In this document: positions 9,173 to 16,383 of the stretch, piece after piece | Layout of the letters: every line of letters starts with the position of its first letter | Numbering within the stretch: the first letter of the stretch is position 1 | Position numbers and translations under genes: made by a program | The notes under the pieces: generated by a model | Seen by the model: the letters and a program-made list of their open reading frames with translations, nothing else | What the model was told of the DNA's origin: nothing | The model's database searches: none | NCBI RefSeq assembly: GCF_002760435.1 | Contig: NZ_AUUU01000050.1 | Location: 1 to 32,336, forward strand | Length of the DNA: 32,336 nucleotides | Direction: 5' to 3' | Source: Clostridium sp. LS | GTDB taxonomy: Bacteria > Bacillota > Clostridia > Clostridiales > Clostridiaceae

Positions 9173-9190
9173 TTGGCCTCACAGGACCAA
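9173..9190 (-). promoter_or_regulatory. PyrR-binding hairpin of the carAB attenuator
   Basis: On the minus strand this reads TTGGTCCTGTGAGGCCAA. It contains the core of the PyrR binding loop known from Bacillus (ARUCCNGNGAGGYU): UCC-UGU-GAGG closed by UUGG/CCAA. In the known mechanism, PyrR with UMP holds this anti-antiterminator and lets the following terminator form, lowering pyrimidine gene expression. Position ahead of carA fits exactly. A further hairpin AAGTTAA/TTAACTT (9210-9189) lies directly upstream. Confidence 0.85.
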
Positions 9191-9231
9191 GTTAAAGTGC
9201 ATCTTAACTTTTAAATTTTCTCTTTCTAAAT

Positions 9232-9260
9232 ATTTTAATTGATAGATCATACTATGTCAA
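9232..9260 (-). promoter_or_regulatory. Promoter of the carAB operon
   Basis: TTGACA (9260-9255) and TAAAAT (9237-9232) are separated by exactly 17 bases. Transcription would start near 9225, giving a leader of about 260 nt that contains the PyrR hairpin and the attenuator. Confidence 0.8.
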
Positions 9261-9666
9261 GCTAAATTAAGGATAGTTTAATTATTTATATAATTCTTTA
9301 TATTAATATCTTTTTAAATAGTATTTCTAAATATTCATTTTATATATAAATATTATCACATAAACACAATAATATAAAGCATAAAAATGCACTTATTTGA
9401 ATTTTTATTCACAGTATATACTATATTAACTTATTATGCGCTTTAATTTCAAAAATGTCTCCATTATTTATATCTTATTCATTAACACTTAAATAATTCA
9501 TAAGCTCATTGATTAAAACATATTATTACTTATAAGGTTTTTTATGTTCATATCTTAATTTCATTTATTTCCCAAAAAATAATAAGCTATTTTATATTCT
9601 AAAATAACTATCTTCATAGCTAAAGTACATATATGTTAAATCTTCATAAAATTTTAATTTCGGTAA
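9261..9666. other. AT-rich intergenic region with no recognisable feature
   Basis: Upstream of the carA promoter. Very AT-rich, without an open frame carrying a ribosome binding site, and without a stable hairpin or repeat that I could pick out. Confidence 0.6.
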
Positions 9667-9704
9667 TTGTAATTGAATTGATTTTATGATAATATTAAAG
9701 TAAG

Positions 9705-9835
9705 CAATATTCAGAATATTTAGGCAGTTACATTAATTCTGAACTGACCTTATGCAAATCTGAATCTCAATTTCAACACTACTTTTTCTTAAAAAACACT
9801 TATCATAATTTGATAGGTGTTTTTTATTTTTTATA
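9705..9835 (+). ncRNA. Candidate small RNA with a 5' hairpin and an intrinsic terminator
   Basis: A strong terminator (9791-9825) has no gene leading into it on the plus strand. About 100 bases before it lies a hairpin, TTCAGAAT (9710-9717) with ATTCTGAA (9736-9743). Plausible promoters precede it: TTGAAT (9673-9678), 17 bases, TAAAGT (9696-9701), or TTGTAA (9667-9672), 17 bases, TAATAT. No open frame of useful size is present. The combination fits a small RNA of roughly 120-130 nt. The ends are estimates, and the transcript is inferred, not shown. Confidence 0.4.
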
Positions 9836-9837
9836 AA
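9791..9837. terminator. Strong bidirectional terminator in a gene-free region
   Basis: AAAAAACACTTATCA (9791-9805) pairs with TGATAGGTGTTTTTT (9811-9825) with one mismatch across a 5-base loop. Both strands end in T runs; on the plus strand TTTTTTATTTTTT follows. It may end a small RNA on the plus strand or stop read-through from mgsA on the minus strand. Confidence 0.8.
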
Positions 9838-9929
9838 ACTCTTATAACATTTAATAAAATCAAATCACTAAATATTCTTTTATTCAATCAATTAATAGAA
9901 TAACTCTTAAATACATTACATAAGTATGA

Positions 9930-10020
9930 ATAAAAAAAGATTAATAATTTCAAGGTAGAAATGAAATTACATGCCTAAGCTAGCGTCCCTTCTTATTTCT
10001 ACATTTTGATTACTAATCTT
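9930..10020 (-). terminator. Long imperfect hairpin downstream of mgsA (84 nt), probable terminator
   Basis: Arms of 26 bases (9937-9962 and 9995-10020) pair at about 20 positions, ending in perfect AAGATTA/TAATCTT at the base and AGAAAT/ATTTCT near the top. The 32-base loop contains GCCTAAGCTAGCGTCCC. On the minus strand the stem is followed by TTTTTTTATTC, so it can end the mgsA transcript. It is far longer than a normal terminator; see findings. Confidence 0.6.
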
Positions 10021-10066
10021 ATTTTTAATATATTATTTATTTTCTATACTATAGCATGTACAACAA

Positions 10067-10426
10067 TTAAAATTGTTTAATTATAAGTTCTGCGGTTCTT
10101 ATGTTAGTTACAACTGCTACATTATGTACATTACACACTCTAAGTAATGCTGTTACATCTGGTTCATGAGGTTGTGAAGTTAATGGGTCTGTTAAGAATA
10201 CTACTAAATCAATTTTTCCCTCAGCAATACGTCCACCTAATTGTTGGTCTCCACCATATGGACCAGATAAATATCTCTTAACATCAAGTCCTGTTGCTTC
10301 TGCTATCTTTTTTCCTGTTGTTCCAGTAGCAACTAATTCATATTTAGCTAACGTGTCCTTATATTTTTTAGCAAACTCGATAATTTCCGCTTTCTTTTCA
10401 TCGTGTGCAATTAAAGCTATTTTCAT
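10067..10426 (-). CDS. mgsA: Methylglyoxal synthase
   Basis: Converts dihydroxyacetone phosphate to methylglyoxal and phosphate, an overflow route when sugar phosphates build up; cytoplasmic. The 119-residue protein is of normal length. It shows the family core in order: [12 protein letters not shown], phosphate-binding [20 protein letters not shown] with the catalytic Asp60, and [13 protein letters not shown] with Asp80, His87 and Asp90. I chose the ATG at 10424-10426 because AGGGG lies 9 bases upstream; a second ATG three codons earlier directly abuts that site. It is a single gene, with a TATAAT upstream at 10477-10472. It is followed by the unusually long hairpin at 9937-10020. Confidence 0.97.
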   Translation of the reverse strand: MKIALIAHDEKKAEIIEFAKKYKDTLAKYELVATGTTGKKIAEATGLDVKRYLSGPYGGDQQLGGRIAEGKIDLVVFLTDPLTSQPHEPDVTALLRVCNVHNVAVVTNIRTAELIIKQF

Positions 10427-10471
10427 AATTGTCATCCCCTTTTCATATTTTGTGATACGTTTTCACCTTGG

Positions 10472-10477
10472 ATTATA
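10472..10477 (-). promoter_or_regulatory. Probable -10 element for mgsA
   Basis: A perfect TATAAT about 45 bases before the mgsA start codon. The sequence at the -35 distance (TTTCTA) is poor, so the call rests on the -10 and on position alone. Confidence 0.45.
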
Positions 10478-10598
10478 CTATAAAATTATTTATTTAGAAA
10501 GATTATTTTAGCTACTAATTTTCATTAATGTAATATAACAGTGCATCAGATATTTCCCAGGCAATATTTATTTTTTAATCAGCTCATTATAAACTTAA

Positions 10599-10635
10599 GA
10601 AAAATTTAGGAGGCATTTAATGAAAAACACCTCCT
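10599..10635 (-). terminator. Terminator of proBA
   Basis: AGGAGG (10608-10613) pairs with CCTCCT (10630-10635), with further pairing inward that includes two G-U pairs on the minus strand. AAATTTTTC follows on that strand. It lies 11 bases past the proA stop codon. Confidence 0.75.
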
Positions 10636-10646
10636 TATTTCTCTTA

Positions 10647-11891
10647 TTATCTTATTTGACCATTTCCATAAATAATATACTTTATTGTTGTTAATTCCTT
10701 AAGTCCCATTGGCCCTCTAGCATGTAATTTTTGAGTGCTTATTCCTATCTCAGCTCCAAAACCAAATTCTGAACCATCTGTAAACCTTGTTGATGCATTA
10801 ACATAAACAGCTGCTGCATCTACCCTTTGCAAGAACTTTTGTGAATTAATATAACTTTCTGTAATAATAGCCTCAGAATGACCTGTTCCATATTTATTTA
10901 TATGAGCAATTGCTTCATCTACATCCTTAACGATTTTTACAGCCATTATATAATCTAAATATTCTTTTCCCCAATCTTCTTCATTAGCCTTCTCAATATC
11001 ATCTATTATAGCTTGGGCTGTTTCATCACCTTTAACTGCAACTCCATTATCTTTTAATGCCTTAACAGCTATTGGTAAAAAATCTTTGGCTATCCTTTCA
11101 CTAATTAGTAGTTTTTCAGCAGAATTACAAACTGAAGGTCTTGAAACTTTTGCGTTAATAGCAATGTTTTTTGCCATTTCAAAGTCACAATGCTCATCTA
11201 CATATATATGGCAATTTCCAGTACCTGTTTCTATAACCGGAACAGTTGCATTTTTAAGCACTGCTTGAATTAATCCTGCTCCACCTCTTGGAATGAGAAC
11301 ATCTATAAATTCATTTAATCTCATCATTTCGGTTGCTACTTCTCTACTTGTATCTTCTACAAGTTGAACTGAAGCTTTAGGTAATCCTGCTTTTTCAATT
11401 CCCTCCGTTAAAGCTTTTACTACGGCCTTATTTGAATTAATAGCTTCACTTCCACCTCTTAATATAACTGCATTCCCAGTCTTTAGGCAAAGTCCAGCTG
11501 CATCACAAGTTACATTAGGTCTTGCTTCATAAATTATCCCTATAACACCTAGTGGAACCCTTTTTTGCCCGATCTGCAATCCATTTGGTCTTTGCCACAT
11601 TGTGATTACTTCCCCAATTGGATCTTGAAGTTTAACCACATCTCTAAGTCCATTAGCCATTCCTTCTATTCTTTCATCATTTAAAGCCAGTCTATCTAAC
11701 ATAGCTTTTGATGTACCTTTTGCTTTTGCAATCTCTAAATCTATTTCATTAGCTTTAATTATGTCATTCTTAGCATTAATTAATTCTTCTGCCATAAGCA
11801 TTAGTGCATTATCTTTTTCTTTAGTTGATGCAATGCTTAATTCATAAGATGCTTCTTTAGCACCTTGGCCCATAATTGTTAATAAACTCAT
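10647..11891 (-). CDS. proA: Glutamate-5-semialdehyde dehydrogenase (gamma-glutamyl phosphate reductase)
   Basis: Reduces gamma-glutamyl phosphate with NADPH to glutamate-5-semialdehyde, the second step of proline synthesis. The 414-residue protein covers the whole aldehyde dehydrogenase-like fold. Visible motifs include [18 protein letters not shown], the nucleotide-site stretch [13 protein letters not shown], the catalytic Cys in [13 protein letters not shown], and the C-terminal [23 protein letters not shown] chose the ATG at 11889-11891 (MSLLTIMGQ) because GGAGG lies 8 bases upstream. The in-frame ATG at 11906 is part of that Shine-Dalgarno region (ATGGAGG). proB ends 17 bases before, so the two are one operon. 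Confidence 0.98.
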   Translation of the reverse strand: MSLLTIMGQGAKEASYELSIASTKEKDNALMLMAEELINAKNDIIKANEIDLEIAKAKGTSKAMLDRLALNDERIEGMANGLRDVVKLQDPIGEVITMWQRPNGLQIGQKRVPLGVIGIIYEARPNVTCDAAGLCLKTGNAVILRGGSEAINSNKAVVKALTEGIEKAGLPKASVQLVEDTSREVATEMMRLNEFIDVLIPRGGAGLIQAVLKNATVPVIETGTGNCHIYVDEHCDFEMAKNIAINAKVSRPSVCNSAEKLLISERIAKDFLPIAVKALKDNGVAVKGDETAQAIIDDIEKANEEDWGKEYLDYIMAVKIVKDVDEAIAHINKYGTGHSEAIITESYINSQKFLQRVDAAAVYVNASTRFTDGSEFGFGAEIGISTQKLHARGPMGLKELTTIKYIIYGNGQIR

Positions 11892-11908
11892 ATTCACTGC
11901 CTCCATTT

Positions 11909-12724
11909 CTATTTTCTAGCTGGTGATACAAATAAAGTTCCAATCTCTTCACCATTTAATATATCTAATAATATACTTGGTTCATTTCCATTAGATAAAA
12001 CCATATCTACTCCTGATATTGTAGCTGTCTTAGCGGCTGTTAGCTTTGTGATCATTCCACCTGTACCTAAACTTGAACCGGCCCCTCCAGCACACTCTTC
12101 CAGCTCTTGAGTTATTTCAGTAACTTCTTTCAATAAATTTGCACCCTCATTATTTCTTGGGTCAGAATCATAGAAACCATCAATATCAGATAATATAACT
12201 AACAAATCTGCATTAACTAAACATGCTACTATAGCAGATAAATTATCATTATCTCCAAATCTAACTATATTTTCAATTTCATCTATAGATACTGTATCAT
12301 TTTCATTTACTATTGGAATTATTTTTTTATCTAGTAATGTCTCAAACGTATTACATACATTGTCCCTAACATGATCATCCTCTATTACGTCCCTTGTAAG
12401 CAAAACTTGACCTACTATATGACTATATTCTCCAAAAAATTTACTATATATATGCATCAATTCACATTGTCCAACCGCTGCAACTGCCTGTTTTTCTCTT
12501 ATACTTTCGGGCTTTTCTTTTAACTTTAATTTGTTCACACCAACAGCAACTGCACCTGATGTTACTAGTACAACCTGTTTGCCTGAATTAACTATATCTG
12601 ATAAAGTTCTTGTTAATTTTTCAATTCTGAATAAATTAATATTTCCATTATCATAAGTTAATGTTGATGATCCTACTTTTACTACTATCCTATTTGCATC
12701 TTTTAACCTTTGACGAAAGCCCAT
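11909..12724 (-). CDS. proB: Glutamate 5-kinase, short form without a PUA domain
   Basis: Phosphorylates L-glutamate to gamma-glutamyl phosphate, the committed step of proline synthesis. The 271 residues correspond to the amino acid kinase domain alone: [11 protein letters not shown] near the N terminus, [49 protein letters not shown], and [14 protein letters not shown]. coli and Bacillus ProB (about 365 residues) add a C-terminal PUA domain. Here the gene stops right after the kinase fold with VSPARK. The frame ends cleanly and proA starts 17 bases on, so this is a naturally short enzyme and not a truncation. The ATG is preceded by AAGGGG with 8 bases between. Feedback inhibition by proline lies in the kinase domain and may remain. 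Confidence 0.97.
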   Translation of the reverse strand: MGFRQRLKDANRIVVKVGSSTLTYDNGNINLFRIEKLTRTLSDIVNSGKQVVLVTSGAVAVGVNKLKLKEKPESIREKQAVAAVGQCELMHIYSKFFGEYSHIVGQVLLTRDVIEDDHVRDNVCNTFETLLDKKIIPIVNENDTVSIDEIENIVRFGDNDNLSAIVACLVNADLLVILSDIDGFYDSDPRNNEGANLLKEVTEITQELEECAGGAGSSLGTGGMITKLTAAKTATISGVDMVLSNGNEPSILLDILNGEEIGTLFVSPARK

Positions 12725-12764
12725 TGTTACATCCCCTTAAAGTCATATTTATTCTTTATATTTT

Positions 12765-12793
12765 ATCTTACTATACCTAGAATATCTTATCAA
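12765..12793 (-). promoter_or_regulatory. Probable promoter of proBA
   Basis: TTGATA (12793-12788) and TAAGAT (12770-12765) are separated by 17 bases, about 40 bases ahead of the proB start codon. Confidence 0.5.
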
Positions 12794-12849
12794 GTTATAA
12801 TCATTTCCTAAATATAATTTCCATCCTTATTATAAAAAAGTATATATTA

Positions 12850-12907
12850 ACGTAAAAAATAAAATAGAAGAAATATATTTTTAAAGCTATAAAATATTTC
12901 TTCTATT
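12850..12907 (-). terminator. Terminator of the hemolysin III family gene
   Basis: AATAGAAGAAATAT (12863-12876) and ATATTTCTTCTATT (12894-12907) form a perfect 14-base stem. TTATTTTTTACG follows on the minus strand. Confidence 0.82.
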
Positions 12908-12947
12908 CTATATTATTATAATCTATTCTTTATCACTATAGTCTAAA

Positions 12948-13592
12948 CTAAATTATATAAGCGAATACACAAATGAAATGACATAGAGTACCCAACATTG
13001 TAAATACATGAAATATTTCATGTCTTCCAAATCCCCATATCCTTTTTTCTGTTTTCAATGCATATATTACTCCACCTATTGTATACATTAATCCACCCAA
13101 GACTAACCATACTAAACCTGCCATTGGTAAAACTTGTGACATTGGATATATTGCAAATATTGCAAACCAACCAATACCTATATACATTGTACTACTTAAC
13201 CATCTAGGACAAGTTACCCAGCATAACTTAAATGCTATTCCTATAACTGCACATATAGTCACAGCTAAGAATAAATTCATTCCTATTTTTCCTGTTAATG
13301 CAACCAAACAAAATGGAGCATATGATCCTGCTACTAAGATAAATATCATTGAATGATCTAATCTTTTTAGCATTTTTATTACTTTATCATTAGCCTTTAC
13401 CCAATGATATGTTGTTGAAGCACTGTACAATAAAATCATGCTTACTCCAAAAAACAATACTGACCCAAAAGTAATTGCAGGACTTTCCATTATATATGCT
13501 TTAATTAACATAGCAATCAGAGCAAATAATGATAATACTGCGCCAATACAATGAGTTAATCCATTAATAGGTTCTCTTAAATACTTATCCAT
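12948..13592 (-). CDS. Hemolysin III / PAQR-family membrane protein
   Basis: Integral membrane protein of 214 residues with about seven hydrophobic segments, typical of the YqfA/hemolysin III branch of the PAQR superfamily. Conserved features are EPINGLTHCIGAVLSL at the N terminus, SASTTYHW after the second segment, LDHSMIFILVAGSYAPF, and the C-terminal FGRHEIFHVFTMLGTLCHF. The histidines in YHW, HEIFH and CHF are those thought to bind metal in PAQR proteins. True haemolytic activity is shown for only a few members, so the name should not be read as a toxin call. I chose the ATG at 13590-13592 with GGGAGG 6 bases upstream. A TTGCAA/AATAAT pair with 17-base spacing (13679-13651) is a likely promoter. 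Confidence 0.93.
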   Translation of the reverse strand: MDKYLREPINGLTHCIGAVLSLFALIAMLIKAYIMESPAITFGSVLFFGVSMILLYSASTTYHWVKANDKVIKMLKRLDHSMIFILVAGSYAPFCLVALTGKIGMNLFLAVTICAVIGIAFKLCWVTCPRWLSSTMYIGIGWFAIFAIYPMSQVLPMAGLVWLVLGGLMYTIGGVIYALKTEKRIWGFGRHEIFHVFTMLGTLCHFICVFAYII

Positions 13593-13650
13593 TTTATACC
13601 TCCCACTTATTCCCATGTAGTTTTTATAACTACATGCTGCTATATTATAG

Positions 13651-13679
13651 ATTATTCCATATCTCTATTAATATTGCAA
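13651..13679 (-). promoter_or_regulatory. Probable promoter of the hemolysin III family gene
   Basis: TTGCAA (13679-13674) and AATAAT (13656-13651) are 17 bases apart, and TGG stands just before the -10, as in an extended -10 element. Confidence 0.5.
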
Positions 13680-13731
13680 AAGTTATTTTTCTTTATTTTT
13701 CTTTACTAATTAGTATTTTACCCATTAATGC

Positions 13732-13760
13732 TTGAATTATCTACCTCTTTCCATTAATAT
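13732..13760 (+). promoter_or_regulatory. Probable promoter of the DUF1836 gene
   Basis: TTGAAT (13732-13737) and TAATAT (13755-13760) are 17 bases apart. Just downstream, ACATAGT (13776-13782) and ACTATGT (13790-13796) form a hairpin that touches the GTGAGGAG ribosome binding site, so translation might be modulated. Confidence 0.45.
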
Positions 13761-13811
13761 TGAAATTATAATAAAACATAGTTTAAATCACTATGTGAGG
13801 AGTGAAATTTT

Positions 13812-14405
13812 ATGAATGATTTTAACATTGATGATTATATAAATTCACAAAAGTCATCTAATAATATTAATTTAGATGATTTTCCTGAAATTGATTTATA
13901 TATGGATCAAGTAATGCAGCTGTTTGAAAGTAAATTAAATTATACAAAAAGAAATGATAACGATAAAGTACTTACCAAAACTATGATTAATAATTATGCA
14001 AAAGGTAATCTCTTAATGAAAATTAAAAATAAAAAATATACAAAAAACCATCTTATTTTAATGGGCTTAATTTATAATCTTAAAGGTGCTTTATCTTTAA
14101 CTGATATTAAAACTATCTTAACTCCTATTATAGACTCCTTTGAAAAAGAAGAAGAATACCCATTGAATGATATATATCAATCTTTTCTTGATATATACGA
14201 TTTAAATTTAGATGATTTAAGATCTTCTTCTAATAAAATTTATGAAAATATAAAACAACTAATAAACTCTAAAAGTGAAACTTTAGGTGATTATGAAGAA
14301 AAAATCCTACTAATATGTGCTTTTGTAAGTATGAGTAATCTATATAGGCGTATGAGCGAAAAAATATTAGATGAATGTTTTAATAATTTAAAAGATGGTA
14401 AATAA
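13812..14405 (+). CDS. DUF1836-family protein
   Basis: A 197-residue soluble protein with no experimentally known role. It carries the DUF1836 core: FPEIDLYMDQVMQLFESKL near residues 25-45, then LTKTMINNYAKGNLL and KKKYTKNHLILMGLIYNLKGALSLTDIKTIL. In family members, LTktMINNYvK is a helix-turn-helix-like segment related to MerR-type winged helices, so DNA or protein binding is possible but unproven. The C-terminal 90 residues are helical and acidic. The ATG follows GAGGAG by 9 bases. Upstream is a hairpin next to the ribosome binding site; downstream is an AT-only hairpin. It is a single gene divergent from the hemolysin III family gene. Confidence 0.85.
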   Translation: MNDFNIDDYINSQKSSNNINLDDFPEIDLYMDQVMQLFESKLNYTKRNDNDKVLTKTMINNYAKGNLLMKIKNKKYTKNHLILMGLIYNLKGALSLTDIKTILTPIIDSFEKEEEYPLNDIYQSFLDIYDLNLDDLRSSSNKIYENIKQLINSKSETLGDYEEKILLICAFVSMSNLYRRMSEKILDECFNNLKDGK

Positions 14406-14414
14406 TTAAAATAC

Positions 14415-14450
14415 AATTTAAACTTCATAATAATGAAAAAATTTTAAATT
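14415..14450 (+). terminator. Weak AT-rich hairpin after the DUF1836 gene
   Basis: AATTTAAA (14415-14422) pairs with TTTAAATT (14443-14450), with inner TTCAT/ATGAA. There is no GC in the outer stem and no clear T tract, so termination here is doubtful. Confidence 0.3.
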
Positions 14451-14487
14451 ATAGTAATACTTAAAAATGCAAAATTCATTGATTGTA

Positions 14488-14496
14488 TGGTATAAT
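14488..14496 (+). promoter_or_regulatory. Extended -10 promoter of the ABC-F gene
   Basis: TGGTATAAT, the same extended -10 as ahead of the HD-GYP and TetR genes. The predicted start near 14503 leaves a leader of about 150 nt that contains a long inverted repeat. Confidence 0.6.
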
Positions 14497-14521
14497 AAGC
14501 AACGTAAAGTGAAACTACTTA

Positions 14522-14610
14522 TACAATGCACAATTAAGGATTGAATTTCTAATATACTATTGTAATATATCTTTATTCCTATATTATTTTTTCCTTAATT
14601 GTGTATTGTA
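14522..14610 (+). repeat. 19-base inverted repeat in the ABC-F leader
   Basis: TACAATGCACAATTAAGGA (14522-14540) pairs with TCCTTAATTGTGTATTGTA (14592-14610) at all 19 positions with one G-U, around a 51-base AT-rich loop. No T tract follows, so it is not a simple terminator. It lies between the promoter and the start codon, where ABC-F resistance genes often carry attenuators. Its role is not known. Confidence 0.75.
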
Positions 14611-14652
14611 CCTTACTATAATAATTTTAATAAGAAACGAGGTAGAAAAAGA

Positions 14653-16248
14653 TTGATAAACGTATCAAATGTTAGTCTGAGATTTGGTGGACGTAAACTT
14701 TTTGAAGATGTCAACCTTAAATTTACTCCAGGAAACTGCTATGGAGTTATTGGAGCTAATGGAGCTGGGAAAAGTACATTCCTAAAAATATTATCTGGTG
14801 AAGTAGAACCCAATACTGGAGAAGTTATAATTGCTCCTAATACAAGAATGTCAGTTTTAAAACAAGATCATTATAAATATGATGATTTTCAAGTTTTAGA
14901 AACTGTAATAATGGGTAATGAAAGACTGTATCAAATAATGAAAGAAAAAGATGAAATATATGCAAAACCTGATTTTTCTGATGAAGATGGAATTAGAGCT
15001 TCTGAATTAGAGGGAGAATTTGCTGAACTTAATGGTTGGGAAGCAGAATCTGAAGCATCTTCACTTTTGCAGGGCTTAGGAATAGGAACTGAATTTCACT
15101 TTAAAAATGTATCAGAACTAACTGGTGGCGAGAAGATTAAAGTTCTTTTAGCTCAAGCTTTATTTGGTAATCCTGGAATACTTATTTTAGACGAGCCTAC
15201 TAACGGACTGGATTTAAAGGCTGTAAACTGGTTAGAAGATTTCTTAGGTAACTTTGATGGAACTGTTATAGTTGTATCACATGATAGACATTTTCTAAAT
15301 GCTGTTTGTACTCATATGGCTGATGTAGACTTTGGAAAAATCAAACTATATGTTGGTAACTATGATTTCTGGTATGAATCAAGCCAATTAGCTCTTCAAA
15401 TGTCAAAAGATCAAAATAAGAAAAAAGAAGAGAAAATTAAAGAATTGCAAGACTTTATTGCAAGATTTAGCGCTAATGCTTCTAAATCAAAACAAGCTAC
15501 ATCTCGTAAAAAATTACTAGATAAAATTACGTTAGACGATATACAACCATCAAGTAGAAAATATCCATTCGTGGGGTTTAAACCTGAAAGAGAAGTTGGA
15601 AATGACATCTTAATGGTTAAAGATTTATCAAAAACCATTGACGGCGTTAAATTATTAGATAATGTAAACTTCATGGTTAATAAAGGTGATAAGATTGCTC
15701 TAATTGGTAATGAAATAGCTGTGACTACATTATTCAAAATTTTATCTGGTGAAATTGAACCTGATAGTGGAGAATACAAATGGGGAATAACTATAACTAA
15801 TGCCTATTTTCCAGCTGATAACTCAAATTATTTCGATGGATGTAACCTTTCTTTAGTTGATTGGCTTAGACAATATTCTGAAGAAAAGTCTGAAATCTAT
15901 ATTAGAGGTTTCTTAGGTAGAATGTTATTTTCAGGAGAAGAAGCCCTTAAGGAAGCTAATGTATTATCTGGAGGAGAAAAAGTTAGATGTATGTTGTCTA
16001 AAATGATGCTTACAAATGCAAATGTGCTAATGTTAGATCAACCAACTAATCATCTTGATCTTGAATCAATCACAGCTGTAAATAATGGTTTAAAAGATTA
16101 CAATAGTAATATAATCTTTGCTTCTCATGACCACCAATTTGTTCAAACCATAGCTAATAGAATTATTGATATTAAAGATGATGGTTCTATTGTTGATAGA
16201 ACTATGACATTTGATGAATATTTAGAGTTTTCAAGCTCTAATAAATAA
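14653..16248 (+). CDS. ABC-F family ATPase (ribosome-associated type) with a degenerate second ATP site
   Basis: Soluble protein of 531 residues with two ABC ATPase domains and no membrane segment, the layout of ABC-F translation factors and antibiotic-resistance proteins. Domain 1 is intact: Walker A GANGAGKST (34-42), signature LTGGE (156-160), Walker B ILILDEPTN with Glu181. An inter-domain linker, rich in Lys and Gln, spans about 245-300. Domain 2 has GNEIAVTTLF (352-361) where Walker A should be, lacking the Gly-Lys, and LDQPTNHLDLES with Gln463 in place of the catalytic Glu; its signature LSGGEK is intact. The start is the TTG at 14653 (MINVSNVSLRFG) with GAGG 10 bases upstream. It is closest in layout to the YkpA/YbiT group. 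Whether it gives drug resistance cannot be told from sequence. Confidence 0.93.
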   Translation: MINVSNVSLRFGGRKLFEDVNLKFTPGNCYGVIGANGAGKSTFLKILSGEVEPNTGEVIIAPNTRMSVLKQDHYKYDDFQVLETVIMGNERLYQIMKEKDEIYAKPDFSDEDGIRASELEGEFAELNGWEAESEASSLLQGLGIGTEFHFKNVSELTGGEKIKVLLAQALFGNPGILILDEPTNGLDLKAVNWLEDFLGNFDGTVIVVSHDRHFLNAVCTHMADVDFGKIKLYVGNYDFWYESSQLALQMSKDQNKKKEEKIKELQDFIARFSANASKSKQATSRKKLLDKITLDDIQPSSRKYPFVGFKPEREVGNDILMVKDLSKTIDGVKLLDNVNFMVNKGDKIALIGNEIAVTTLFKILSGEIEPDSGEYKWGITITNAYFPADNSNYFDGCNLSLVDWLRQYSEEKSEIYIRGFLGRMLFSGEEALKEANVLSGGEKVRCMLSKMMLTNANVLMLDQPTNHLDLESITAVNNGLKDYNSNIIFASHDHQFVQTIANRIIDIKDDGSIVDRTMTFDEYLEFSSSNK

Positions 16249-16251
16249 TTT

Positions 16252-16292
16252 AAAAATGCCTTGTAAGAGTTCTTCTTACAGGGCATTTTTTT
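16252..16292 (+). terminator. Terminator of the ABC-F gene
   Basis: AATGCCTTGTAAGA pairs with TCTTACAGGGCATT (one G-U) around a short loop and is followed by a run of seven T. Confidence 0.92.
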
Positions 16293-16333
16293 ATTAATAT
16301 AATTGGAATATTTAAACGTACTTTAATGCTAGT

Positions 16334-16372
16334 AGAAAAAACACCTCAAAGTAATTAATTGTTTTGAAGTGT
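16334..16372 (-). terminator. Terminator of the HAD phosphatase gene
   Basis: On the minus strand ACACTTCAAA (16372-16363) pairs with TTTGAGGTGT (16350-16341) and is followed by TTTTTTC. Confidence 0.82.
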
Positions 16373-16383
16373 TCTTTATATAT

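Noticed and set aside
9982..9990. GGGACGC on the minus strand inside the long hairpin, reminiscent of the cyclic-di-GMP-I riboswitch core.
   Set aside because: The other conserved blocks of that riboswitch (the paired stems, GCAAAGC and the GGUAGGU region) are absent, and it lies downstream of mgsA, not before a gene.
10619..10694. Plus-strand mini open frame of 24 codons with GGAGG ahead of an ATG (MKNTSLFLL...).
   Set aside because: The apparent ribosome binding site is one arm of the proBA terminator, and the frame runs into antisense proA.
12948..13592. Haemolysin virulence factor.
   Set aside because: The family name is historical; the sequence shows a PAQR-type membrane protein found in many non-pathogens.
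14526..14537. ATG-CAC-AAT-TAA as a leader peptide for the ABC-F gene.
   Set aside because: Only three codons, no ribosome binding site, and it falls within one arm of the inverted repeat.
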